Positions 1 to 6,270 of a DNA stretch of 12,199 nucleotides are shown piece by piece. A program made the translations under genes and the position numbers. Each line of letters begins with the position of its first letter. Positions within the stretch are counted from its first letter, which is position 1. The notes below the pieces were generated by a model, which had not been told where the DNA came from, searched no databases, and worked only from the letters and a program-made list of their open reading frames with translations. Location of the stretch: assembly GCA_041628815.1 (NCBI GenBank), contig JBFKOL010000106.1:1-12199 (forward strand). Reading direction: 5' to 3'. This DNA is from JBFKOL01 sp041628815. GTDB taxonomy: Bacteria > Bacteroidota > Bacteroidia > Chitinophagales > Saprospiraceae.

Positions 1-360
1 ATCAATGCCCAGGAAGGCAAAACGCACGCCATGAGACAATGGCGGATGCAGGACGCAAATGAAATCGAGGAAAAGCTGATCACGCTGTATATCGAGGAGG
101 CCATTGAGAACCAAAAAGCAGGAAGGACAATCAAACCTGTAAGAAAAAAGAAGACAGTGTCGATACCCGAAGAACTTAAAAATGCGCTCGACAAGTCTCT
201 TGCATTAAGCAGGGCATATAAAGCCCTAACGCCATTCAAGCAAAGGGAGTACGCCGAGTATGTCGGGTCGGCCAAAAGGCCTGCGACAAGAATTTCCAGG
301 CTGGAAAAAGTCATCCCCATGATCCAAGCGGGTAAGGGTCTGAATGACAAATACCGGTGA
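1..360 (+). CDS. YdeI/OmpD-associated (OmdA) family protein, 5' end missing
   Basis: The reading frame is open from base 1, and the methionine at base 31 is probably internal, because the text before it (ending Lys-Thr-His-Ala) runs smoothly into the typical 'W-x-M-x-D-A-N-E-I-E' segment of this family. The visible 119 residues hold the end of the N-terminal domain and the whole C-terminal OmdA-type domain: a 'IPEEL..AL' helix, then 'LTPFKQREYAEYV' and 'AKRPATRISRLEKVIPMIQAGKGLN', the signature of this family. Family members are usually near 200 residues, so about 80 are likely lost beyond the window edge. The biochemical role is not established. The family name comes from E. coli work on bacteriocin/antimicrobial-peptide protection, and I infer nothing specific here. 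The gene ends 11 bases from the stop of the convergent kinase gene, leaving room for no separate terminator. Confidence 0.85.
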   Translation: MNAQEGKTHAMRQWRMQDANEIEEKLITLYIEEAIENQKAGRTIKPVRKKKTVSIPEELKNALDKSLALSRAYKALTPFKQREYAEYVGSAKRPATRISRLEKVIPMIQAGKGLNDKYR

Positions 361-371
361 TATGATTCAAT

Positions 372-890
372 TTATTTTTTTTCGGCTGAAAGTATCGACA
401 TGACATAGCCCATGTCAAAATAAGTGTCACCACTTAAGCGAACAAAGGGCATATCCCGATCAGGCAGTCCATACTTGTAATAAGATTCCCAGATGTGTTC
501 GAGGTACCAATAAGGATCCGGCTTTGCACCCCACCTATAGTCATTGCGTTTGCGTCTTAGAAAGGTTGTCCAAGTAATCTCGATGAGAAACCGAGCGTCG
601 AACATACGGTTAATAACTTTGTCATAGAAGCACATAAGACCTTCTGCCAAGACAATATCTGCTTTAGCTGCCGACGATTCAATGGCCTTTCGAAAAGCAT
701 CAAAATCAAGAGATTCAGGGCACTCCCAGTCTAAAATGTTGCGAACCTTAGGAATTTTTACAGTATCGACTATATAGGTGTCCTGGTGAACAAGACCGAC
801 CGTGCAGCCCTCTGACAGGTAACGTGCTGCAATGAGGTCGGCAAGCGTACCCTTCCCCGCCCGGCTGATCCCTCCAATACCAATGATCAT
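372..890 (-). CDS. P-loop small-molecule kinase, nicotinamide riboside kinase / uridine kinase-like
   Basis: A 172-residue cytoplasmic P-loop kinase. It shows a Walker A loop at residues 7-15 (G-I-S-R-A-G-K-G-T, the GKGT form), an 'HQD' at 35-37 where the uridine kinase/NRK group has its substrate-binding Asp, 'LAEGLMCFY' at 81-89 matching the 'IIEGF..F' metal-site strand of NRK, and an Arg-rich lid 'LRRKRNDYRW' at 111-120. It continues with 'PDPYWYLEHIWESYYKYG', much like the 'P..Y.....WP.Y.KY' segment of eukaryotic NRK1. The likely reaction is ATP-dependent phosphorylation of a nucleoside, with nicotinamide riboside (NAD salvage) or uridine/cytidine as candidates. The substrate is inferred only. 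Length fits the family. The ATG at 890 has no Shine-Dalgarno sequence. It lies 61 bases downstream of ferritin on the same strand and may be read from the ferritin promoter. No NAD biosynthesis gene is nearby to support the NRK assignment. Confidence 0.8.
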   Translation of the reverse strand: MIIGIGGISRAGKGTLADLIAARYLSEGCTVGLVHQDTYIVDTVKIPKVRNILDWECPESLDFDAFRKAIESSAAKADIVLAEGLMCFYDKVINRMFDARFLIEITWTTFLRRKRNDYRWGAKPDPYWYLEHIWESYYKYGLPDRDMPFVRLSGDTYFDMGYVMSILSAEKK

Positions 891-951
891 TACGGAATAA
901 TTAAAAGATGAAGCCGTGAGATCCGGTTATGCGCCTGTTCTGATTTGCGAT

Positions 952-1479
952 TCACACACCTTCTGTACCTGCTTTTGCCAGTTCTGCCTGGTTGATTTCT
1001 TCTATCTCTTTATCGATGTAGTACAAGCTCTGTGGACCATTCCCGATCAATTTCAGTTTGTCCAGAATACTTCGCATAAGGTCTTCTTCTTCGCGTTGTT
1101 CTTCAATGTACCATTGTAAGAAATTATAGCTGGTAAAGTCTCGTTCATCTTGGGCCAGCTTCAGCAGTTCGTGTATCGACTGCGTGACTTTCTGTTCGTG
1201 ATCGTAAACCTGCTTAAAGAGACCCTGAATGCTTTCGTATTCGGTGGGAGGTTGAGGTATGGAAGGTGTGATGGCATGGGCATCCACTTCACTCATGTAG
1301 TCGAAAATGCGCAGCATGTGATCTCGTTCTTCATCTGACTGGCGCCGCATAAACTGGGCACATCCTGCCAATCCTTCCTTGTCACACCAGGAGGCCATGG
1401 AGAGATAGAGGAAGGAGGCATATCCCTCCTTTTCGATTTGCTTGTTGAGGGCCGTGACCATCTTGTCTGACAATGTCAT
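952..1479 (-). CDS. ftnA: Ferritin (non-haem, FtnA type)
   Basis: A 175-residue ferritin. It is expected to assemble into a 24-subunit shell that oxidises Fe(II) with O2 or H2O2 and stores it as ferric mineral in the cytoplasm. All ferroxidase-centre residues can be placed by comparison with E. coli FtnA: Glu18 (in 'LNKQIEKEGYAS'), Glu51 and His54 (in 'SDEERDHM'), Glu95 (in 'YDHEQKVTQ'), Gln128 and Glu131 (in 'WYIEEQREEE'). The C-terminal 'SLYYIDKEI' helix is also present. There is no haem-site Met pattern typical of bacterioferritin, so FtnA is preferred over Bfr. Translation begins at ATG 1479 with no Shine-Dalgarno. A candidate Bacteroidota promoter sits 24-31 bases upstream, and a 25-residue Cys/Lys-rich peptide gene precedes it. 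The kinase gene follows 61 bases downstream and may be co-transcribed. Confidence 0.96.
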   Translation of the reverse strand: MTLSDKMVTALNKQIEKEGYASFLYLSMASWCDKEGLAGCAQFMRRQSDEERDHMLRIFDYMSEVDAHAITPSIPQPPTEYESIQGLFKQVYDHEQKVTQSIHELLKLAQDERDFTSYNFLQWYIEEQREEEDLMRSILDKLKLIGNGPQSLYYIDKEIEEINQAELAKAGTEGV

Positions 1480-1502
1480 AATGAGCGATTCTATTGAATC
1501 AC

Positions 1503-1535
1503 CAAAAGTAGTTAATATGGAACTTTAATGCTCAA
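1503..1535 (-). promoter_or_regulatory. Candidate Bacteroidota sigma-A-type promoter for ferritin
   Basis: On the minus strand the sequence TACTTTTG (1510-1503) matches the Bacteroidota -7 consensus TAnnTTTG exactly. A TTG (1535-1533) lies 22 bases upstream, within the range accepted for the -33 TTTG element, though it is only a partial match. Transcription would start near 1497, giving a leader of about 18 bases before the ferritin ATG. The promoter lies after the stop codon of the small peptide gene or overlaps it, so ferritin could be expressed independently. A motif of this length occurs by chance fairly often. Placement is the main support. Confidence 0.5.
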
Positions 1536-1541
1536 TTGAGC
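1530..1541. repeat. Perfect 12-base palindrome at the ferritin promoter
   Basis: GCTCAATTGAGC reads the same on both strands. It covers the -33 part of the candidate ferritin promoter and the stop codon of the upstream small peptide gene. Its position would suit an operator for a dimeric repressor. It does not resemble a Fur box that I can recognise, and a 12-base palindrome can arise by chance. Confidence 0.35.
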
Positions 1542-1609
1542 CCAGGACATTTTTTGCAGCGCTTGCCTTTACGCTTGTATTTTTTGCAGCATTTTTTCTT
1601 CATCTCCAT
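1532..1609 (-). CDS. Very small Cys/Lys-rich peptide (25 residues)
   Basis: Translating the minus strand from ATG 1609 gives a 25-residue peptide with 4 Cys, 10 Lys and 2 Arg. The Cys pattern is C-C-x9-C-x2-C-P (Cys7, Cys8, Cys18, Cys21, Pro22). A 12-base DNA repeat (ATTTTTTGCAGC on the plus strand, at 1549-1560 and 1579-1590) is spaced exactly 30 bases, so it falls in frame and gives two similar units, 'CCKKY' and 'RCKKC', ten residues apart. A second ATG at 1603 is an alternative start, with GGAG directly before it. The composition is far from random and suggests a metal- or nucleic-acid-binding microprotein, but no function is known to me. It lies 52 bases upstream of ferritin on the same strand. 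The bias could partly reflect an A-rich stretch, which keeps confidence moderate. Confidence 0.55.
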   Translation of the reverse strand: MEMKKKCCKKYKRKGKRCKKCPGLN

Positions 1610-1803
1610 TGGAATCACCGGCAATGCGAGAAAAGAATCAGGGATCGATAAAACCACTGCAGGCCGATGGAGATCGATGTGAATTGCTTTCATTACCCAT
1701 AAAGGTAACAGAGAGAAAACATCCCTCTTCTAACCAATTCACTACGGCTAGACTTCAACTTTTGTGAGAATCTACCCAATTTTAGGTATGTCTCGCCGCG
1801 GTA

Positions 1804-2328
1804 CTATTCATTCAGTTCGTATACGAATGCGGCTTCGCTCATTTTTCCCTTGTCTCCAATGGCTACATAAACGGTCAACACGTCACCCACTCTTTGGAAA
1901 GTAGCTCCATCAAAATAGGCCGTTTGTCCCTCAATGTCTATAAGAGGAAAGGATACATAGTCATCTTTTTCTTCCCACCCGTGGAAATTTTCCGAAAAGT
2001 GTTTTACGCGGTACTCTATGCCATCCAGTGTTTCGCTGATGGAACAAAACTCACTGAAACTCAAACCTTCCTCGCTGTGCATTCTGAAAAGACCGAACAT
2101 ATGACCGTAGGCGGGTACCGACCATATTTCCTCCACTTCGCCTCCCAATCCAGCACCTACCCATTGCCCTGCTATCCACGACAATTCCTCCAGGCTATGA
2201 CCTCGGTTTGTCCGTGAATCTTCCCCCCAGGTCATTATATTTTCTGTCTGCCAGGTTTGGGCATTCACTACAAAAGGAAGTGCGACCACGATAATCATTT
2301 GAAGTACACTATTGATGTTTCTCTTCAT
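1804..2328 (-). CDS. Secreted DUF6265 family protein
   Basis: I place the start at the ATG at 2328, not the earlier one at 2364, because it gives a clean signal peptide: 'MKR' then a hydrophobic run, ending 'VNA' before Gln (likely signal peptidase I cut). The mature part carries the DUF6265 signature 'LEELSWIAGQWVG' followed by 'GGEVEEIWSVPAYGHMFGLFRM', then 'F.EF..I.E...GIEYRVKHF'. The shape (about 150 mature residues, beta-rich, lipocalin-like in feel) fits the family, whose function is unknown. The shorter start still overlaps the end of the upstream kinase-aminotransferase fusion gene by 20 bases, so the two are almost certainly co-transcribed, perhaps translationally coupled. The predicted location is periplasmic, unlike its cytoplasmic partner. 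No hairpin-plus-T-run terminator is visible below the stop. Confidence 0.82.
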   Translation of the reverse strand: MKRNINSVLQMIIVVALPFVVNAQTWQTENIMTWGEDSRTNRGHSLEELSWIAGQWVGAGLGGEVEEIWSVPAYGHMFGLFRMHSEEGLSFSEFCSISETLDGIEYRVKHFSENFHGWEEKDDYVSFPLIDIEGQTAYFDGATFQRVGDVLTVYVAIGDKGKMSEAAFVYELNE

Positions 2329-4594
2329 AGCTTTTATTTTGCAAAAGATGATCCATGTTTTCAATTAAGATATCAACATTTTGGCGGGTAAAACACAAGG
2401 GAGGTTTTATTTTCAATACGTTGTCACCCGGCCCATCCGTACTGAGCAAGATGTGACGATCCCGTAAACCGTTCTTGAGATATCCTGCGAGCGCTGTACC
2501 AGGCTCTAAACCATTGCCTTCTCTTATGAGATCTACCCCGAGAAACAATCCGCTTCCACGGACATCGCCGATAGAGGGATGCTCTCGTGCCAGCCGGACC
2601 AAGCTGTCTTTCAGATAGCCTCCTACTACCCTTGCATGGGTCTGAAGTCCTTCCTCTGCCAAGACATCGAGTACTGCTTTACCGATGGCACATGAAACGG
2701 GATTTCCGCCGAAAGAGCTGAAAAACTCCATGCCATTGGCAAATCCATCGGCAATTTCGGCTGTCGTCACCACTGCACCTATAGGATGACCATTACCCAT
2801 AGGTTTTCCCAACACCACAATATCAGGCACGACACCGTGCATTTCAAATCCCCAAAAGACATGGCCGAGCCTTCCAAAACCCACTTGTACCTCATCCGAA
2901 ATACACACCCCCCCATGACTGCGGACAATAGGATACAAGGCTTTCAGAAATCCAGGAGCAAGAGGGATCTGACCTCCACAACCCACGATTGGTTCTGCAA
3001 TAAATGCCGCTAAATCACGACCGTGTAGCTTCAACAATTCCCGTGCCTCGGCAGCATAATTAACACCTGCACCATCCGTATTTCGATATTTGCCCCTAAA
3101 AGTATCCGGAAGGTCCAGCTCGACGACAAAATCCTTCTTTCCATGCCCCCCTTTGTGATTGTACTTGTAGTGACTGATATCTATTCCAAGCTGGGTATTT
3201 CCATGGTAACCATGTTGAACGACGGCAACCTTTTTCCGGCCGGTGTATTCCCTCGCCACACGGATCGCGAGATCCGTGGCTGCGCTGCCAGAATTTACGA
3301 AAAAAACCCTGTTAAGACCGGCCGGGAACATGGATAAAAGTTGTTCTCCATAGTCATACAGGATGTCGTAGTGATACCTCGTATTGGTGTTGAGCCGCGC
3401 CAACATGCGCTGACCCGCTTCAACTACCCAAGGGTGACAATGTCCTGTCAACATAATGTTGTTATAGGCGTCAAGGTAAGTATTGCCCTCGCGGTCATAC
3501 ATATATTGCAGTGCAGCTCCCAACATGTGAATAGGACGCTTGTAGGAGATCGAAAGCGCACTACTGAGAAGTTTTTTGCGACGTTCCGTTGGATTCGGGT
3601 AAGCTTCGAAAATCCCTGGAGAAAGTCCGATGGAGTTCTGAAAATCATGGCGCGCCTTCCACGGATTGATGCTCAACCATTGTTGGAGTAATGATGTTGC
3701 TCCGACCTCACTGACAATGGCATATTCCGTATCCTCTCCCATCGCCTTCTTCGTCCATGAAGCACAAAGACTATGACAAAGCCTCGCCGCTATAAGATGA
3801 TACAATACATCGACTTCAATTGGCTCTAATGGAAATTCCGAATGATATGCACTCAGCACATCTACACACACTTTCAGAGGATTTTTATGCCCCATGGCTG
3901 CATAGGCACAAGCCACCGCCACTTCTGAGATCTGGAAAGAATAAGCCGCATCCCCAAAATCAATCAGACCAATTACCTCCTTGTCTTTTACGACGACATT
4001 CCAATCGTTGGCATCGTTGTGTATGTAAGCCATGCGAAGCTGATAACGCACTGGCAATACGTGTTCTTCGTATTGAAGAAGAAAATAGTGGACAAGGCGT
4101 CTTATCTCCTGATCCTTTATGTTTTGTAGTAATCCGCGGTTTTCGAGCGAATGTGCGAGGTCCCAGTGGATTTCCCTTGCGCGGATGCCATCATCGTTGA
4201 AATGCTGTAGAATTCGACTCAGGCGTCCGAGAAAGGCACCCAGGGATCGATGCAATCCCGGTGAAGGCTCGACATTTGCCCAAACTTCTCCATCAATATA
4301 GGACAGGACGCGTATGATCTGACGGTGATCAGGTGATAGCGTCAAGCCCCTATCCATGACATTTTTTACCAGGCCAGGAAAAGCACCAGGACCATAACTG
4401 TTGACATGGTCCAGCATGTTGTTTTCGGCCTCCAATAATTTCATTTTCTCTTGAGAGAATGGATAGATCTTCAGCACCCATTTCTTCGAGCCAGCCGACA
4501 GCAGGTAGTTCTCGCTTTCAAATCCATCCAGCTTTTTTACCGCGTCTGGTTGAAGATTGTAAAGCCCTTTCGCCAGGTCAGAGATATGTTCCAT
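2309..4594 (-). CDS. Fusion of APH-type kinase and class-III PLP enzyme; probable amino-alcohol kinase/phospho-lyase
   Basis: A 761-residue two-domain protein. Residues about 1-320 form an aminoglycoside phosphotransferase/choline kinase-fold kinase: Lys42 ('VLKIYP') for ATP, the catalytic loop H192-N-D194-A-N-D-W-N199, and the metal-binding 'IDFGD' with Asp212. Residues about 330-750 are a class-III aminotransferase-fold enzyme: 'NSGSAATDLAIR' (434-445) for the PLP phosphate, 'SDEVQVGFGR' with Asp567, the Schiff-base Lys597 in 'VLGKPMGNGHPIGAV', and 'FGGNP' (628-632). In vertebrates the same two families act as separate enzymes, hydroxylysine kinase and the PLP phospho-lyases for phosphohydroxylysine or phosphoethanolamine. 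By analogy this protein would phosphorylate an amino alcohol, then release ammonia and phosphate to leave an aldehyde. The substrate is unknown. Some bacterial relatives carry an M23 peptidase domain between the two parts. Here only a short linker is present. A plain transaminase remains possible. DUF6265 follows with an overlap. Confidence 0.88.
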   Translation of the reverse strand: MEHISDLAKGLYNLQPDAVKKLDGFESENYLLSAGSKKWVLKIYPFSQEKMKLLEAENNMLDHVNSYGPGAFPGLVKNVMDRGLTLSPDHRQIIRVLSYIDGEVWANVEPSPGLHRSLGAFLGRLSRILQHFNDDGIRAREIHWDLAHSLENRGLLQNIKDQEIRRLVHYFLLQYEEHVLPVRYQLRMAYIHNDANDWNVVVKDKEVIGLIDFGDAAYSFQISEVAVACAYAAMGHKNPLKVCVDVLSAYHSEFPLEPIEVDVLYHLIAARLCHSLCASWTKKAMGEDTEYAIVSEVGATSLLQQWLSINPWKARHDFQNSIGLSPGIFEAYPNPTERRKKLLSSALSISYKRPIHMLGAALQYMYDREGNTYLDAYNNIMLTGHCHPWVVEAGQRMLARLNTNTRYHYDILYDYGEQLLSMFPAGLNRVFFVNSGSAATDLAIRVAREYTGRKKVAVVQHGYHGNTQLGIDISHYKYNHKGGHGKKDFVVELDLPDTFRGKYRNTDGAGVNYAAEARELLKLHGRDLAAFIAEPIVGCGGQIPLAPGFLKALYPIVRSHGGVCISDEVQVGFGRLGHVFWGFEMHGVVPDIVVLGKPMGNGHPIGAVVTTAEIADGFANGMEFFSSFGGNPVSCAIGKAVLDVLAEEGLQTHARVVGGYLKDSLVRLAREHPSIGDVRGSGLFLGVDLIREGNGLEPGTALAGYLKNGLRDRHILLSTDGPGDNVLKIKPPLCFTRQNVDILIENMDHLLQNKSYEEKHQ

Positions 4595-4984
4595 AATATT
4601 TTACTGGAGTTGACAAGGTAAAAATGATATCAATAATATATGTTACCATAGATTCTGAAAAGGTAAAATATGGTGAACAAACGGCTAATCAGCAAAACCA
4701 ACAGCTTCAAAGGCGCCAAGCCTATTAAACTTTCTTTGTTAACATTAAAGTTATTCCATAAAATCCTATATGAGAAAGTTGGTCAAATACAACAAACAAA
4801 TCAGGACCTTCGGAATGTGACAATGTATCCTTTCGCTTGGACCGACCAACCATCATCCTTTCATGAACTATCTTTATATGTCCTTAATTCATTTCATCCT
4901 ATGTGGTCTCCTGGAACACACATCACCCGCAAAACAAGACAAGACACAAATGGTCATAATGGTCCTTACGGAGTCATATTTTGG
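4595..4984. other. Long divergent spacer, about 390 bases, no convincing gene
   Basis: This AT-rich stretch separates the fusion-enzyme gene (-) from the beta-lactamase-like lipoprotein gene (+). A plus frame stays open from ATG 4670 into the lipoprotein gene, but its translation looks unlike a protein domain and would put 105 residues before the signal peptide, so I treat it as leader. A 9-base direct repeat AAGGTAAAA occurs at 4615-4623 and 4660-4668. Read on the minus strand, these give TACCTTGT and TACCTTTT, partial matches to the TAnnTTTG box. Promoters for both genes must lie near here, but none matches well enough to assign. Confidence 0.6.
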
Positions 4985-5860
4985 ATGGTGATTTTTTTGA
5001 TTGTCCTATTCGCGAATAGCTGTAAGAATAGCACCTATGACGCCCTTGTGAACAACATCTCTGCACGTCTTTCCATGGAAGAGGGTTTTTTTGCCGTAGC
5101 GTTCAAAGACTTGCAAACGGACGAAATGGTTCTCGTACAAGAAGACACAAATTTTCATGCCGCCAGCACCATGAAGACTCCCGTAATGATCGAAGTTTTC
5201 AAACAGGTAGCACAAGGGACCCTCTCATTGGAAGATTCGATCCTGGTAACCAACAGCTTTGCGAGCATAGTGGATGGCAGCCCTTATGAAATGTCAGTCG
5301 ATGAAGATAGCGAAGGAGAACTTTACGATAGGATTGGAGAAAAGACCACTTTGTACCGCCTGGTATACGATATGATAACCACGAGCAGCAACCTGGCCAC
5401 CAACATCGTCATTGAACTCGTAGATGCCAAAAGGGTAACACAGACCATGCGAGATCTGGGTGCACAAAATATCCAGGTTCTCCGTGGTGTAGAAGATATC
5501 AAGGCTTACGAGCTCGGTTTAAGCAATACCACAACTGCGAAGGATCTGCTCATCATTTTCGAAAACCTTGCAAAGGGAACAGCCGTCAGTGAAGAAGCAG
5601 ACAGACAGATGGTCCAAATTCTGAAGGAACAGGTTTGGAGGGATGTCATCCCTGCCTTGCTTCCTGATGATGTGGTCGTAGCGAATAAGACAGGGAGTAT
5701 CACCGGAGTTCACCACGATTCAGGGATTGTATTCCTGCCAGATGGAAGAAAATATATACTTGTTTTGCTCTCCAAAAACCTGGACGATTTCGAACGAGGA
5801 ACCCAGGCACTGGCTGAAGTATCTCGTATGATTTACCAGTACATGGAGAAAAAAGGATAA
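4985..5860 (+). CDS. Class A beta-lactamase-like serine hydrolase, probable lipoprotein
   Basis: From ATG 4985 the protein is 291 residues. It opens with a hydrophobic run, 'MVIFLIVLFANSC', then 'KNS', a probable type II signal with a relaxed lipobox (Ala-Asn-Ser-Cys), so a lipid-anchored envelope protein is expected. The serine-acyl-enzyme motifs are present: Ser61-Thr-Met-Lys64 ('AASTMKTP'), Ser134-Ser-Asn136 in the place of the usual SDN loop ('TTSSNLATN'), an omega-loop region 'RGVEDIKAYELGLSNTTTAKDL' with Glu170 as a candidate general base, and Lys235-Thr-Gly237 ('NKTGSITG'). Length agrees with class A enzymes. It belongs to the broad 'class A beta-lactamase-related serine hydrolase' group, most members of which have no shown resistance role. 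Cell-wall or peptide substrates are as likely as beta-lactams. The longer frame from 4670 is unlikely to be translated. The ATG at 4901 is another alternative. It converges on the next gene with an 11-base gap. Confidence 0.85.
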   Translation: MVIFLIVLFANSCKNSTYDALVNNISARLSMEEGFFAVAFKDLQTDEMVLVQEDTNFHAASTMKTPVMIEVFKQVAQGTLSLEDSILVTNSFASIVDGSPYEMSVDEDSEGELYDRIGEKTTLYRLVYDMITTSSNLATNIVIELVDAKRVTQTMRDLGAQNIQVLRGVEDIKAYELGLSNTTTAKDLLIIFENLAKGTAVSEEADRQMVQILKEQVWRDVIPALLPDDVVVANKTGSITGVHHDSGIVFLPDGRKYILVLLSKNLDDFERGTQALAEVSRMIYQYMEKKG

Positions 5861-5871
5861 GTATCCTCCAT

Positions 5872-6261
5872 TCAAACAGGTATTTCTTCAACTATGGAAT
5901 TGCCTTTGGATCGATCACCATCGGTCCATTCCCATTTTTCATAGAAACGAAGCCTGCCATCCTTCACCCTTTCCGGACGAGATATGCAGCGACCTCGTCG
6001 CAATATGCCTCTATCATCCAAATGACAATAGCCAAAATTCAAAAAATCATCGTGGGTGATATGACCAACCATCGTCCCGATGATAATAGATCCGCCCTTG
6101 TAATAACCCCAAAAGAATTCATGGTTCTGGTGGTATTCAAAACGTACAGAAGCATCCACAGTACCGTTTTCAGTATTGGAGACAGGCCTGAATTTTTTAC
6201 CATCGATATTCAGCACAGGATCTATATAGGCTAAAAAAGTGAACGTAAGATAATGACCCAT
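5872..6261 (-). CDS. Small conserved protein of the family often labelled 'n-acetylglutamate synthase'
   Basis: The core 'NIDGKKFRPVSNTENGTVDASVRFEYHQ', then 'YYKGGSIIIGTMVGHI', 'FGYCHLDDRGILRRGRCISRPE' and 'DGRLRFYEKWEWTDGDRSKGNSIVEEI', matches a beta-rich family of about 110 residues common in Bacteroidota. Its database name, 'n-acetylglutamate synthase', looks like a propagated error: I see no GNAT acetyl-CoA motif and no amino acid kinase domain, so I give no function. The start is uncertain. ATG 6261 gives 129 residues with an extra N-terminal stretch, 'MGHYLTFTFLAYIDP', and lies inside a small inverted repeat. GTG at 6216 begins 'VLNIDGKKF', much closer to where relatives start, and gives 114 residues. 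I keep the ATG extent but think the GTG is a serious rival. The protein has no signal peptide and should be cytoplasmic. Confidence 0.78.
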   Translation of the reverse strand: MGHYLTFTFLAYIDPVLNIDGKKFRPVSNTENGTVDASVRFEYHQNHEFFWGYYKGGSIIIGTMVGHITHDDFLNFGYCHLDDRGILRRGRCISRPERVKDGRLRFYEKWEWTDGDRSKGNSIVEEIPV

Positions 6262-6270
6262 AGCTTGGGT
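6256..6270. repeat. Short inverted repeat over the upstream start of the small conserved gene
   Basis: ACCCA-TAGCT-TGGGT forms a 5-base stem with a 5-base loop. No T-run follows on either strand, so it is not a terminator. It covers ATG 6261 (minus strand). If that ATG is used the stem would hide it. If the GTG at 6216 is used the stem lies in the leader. Confidence 0.3.

Noticed and set aside
361..380. T-rich run after the YdeI-family gene as an intrinsic terminator
   Set aside because: The T-run is clear, but I find no stable stem directly before it.
1640..1680. Two GATCGAT copies in the spacer upstream of the small peptide gene
   Set aside because: Short, self-complementary words separated by unrelated sequence; not enough to propose a site.
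2309..2364. Longer start of the DUF6265 gene at ATG 2364
   Set aside because: It adds 12 residues before the signal peptide and enlarges the overlap to 56 bases. ATG 2328 gives a normal signal sequence.
3341..3691. Plus-strand open frame of 116 residues inside the fusion-enzyme gene
   Set aside because: It lies opposite strongly motif-supported coding sequence and its translation shows no domain. It is a shadow frame.
3820..4200. Plus-strand frame of 126 residues opposite the kinase domain
   Set aside because: It is opposite the Brenner-loop coding region, rich in His/Pro from reversed codons, with no domain.
4610..4615. TTGACA, a classic -35 hexamer on the plus strand
   Set aside because: Bacteroidota primary sigma factors do not use this element, and no convincing TATAAT lies at 17 bases. 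It is probably chance.
4670..4984. N-terminal extension of the beta-lactamase-like gene from ATG 4670
   Set aside because: It would place 105 residues of domain-free sequence before a clear lipoprotein signal, which must be at the N terminus to work.
5852..5864. GGAT/ATCC inverted repeat at the end of the lipoprotein gene as a terminator
   Set aside because: The stem is only 4-5 bases with a tiny loop, and no T-run follows.
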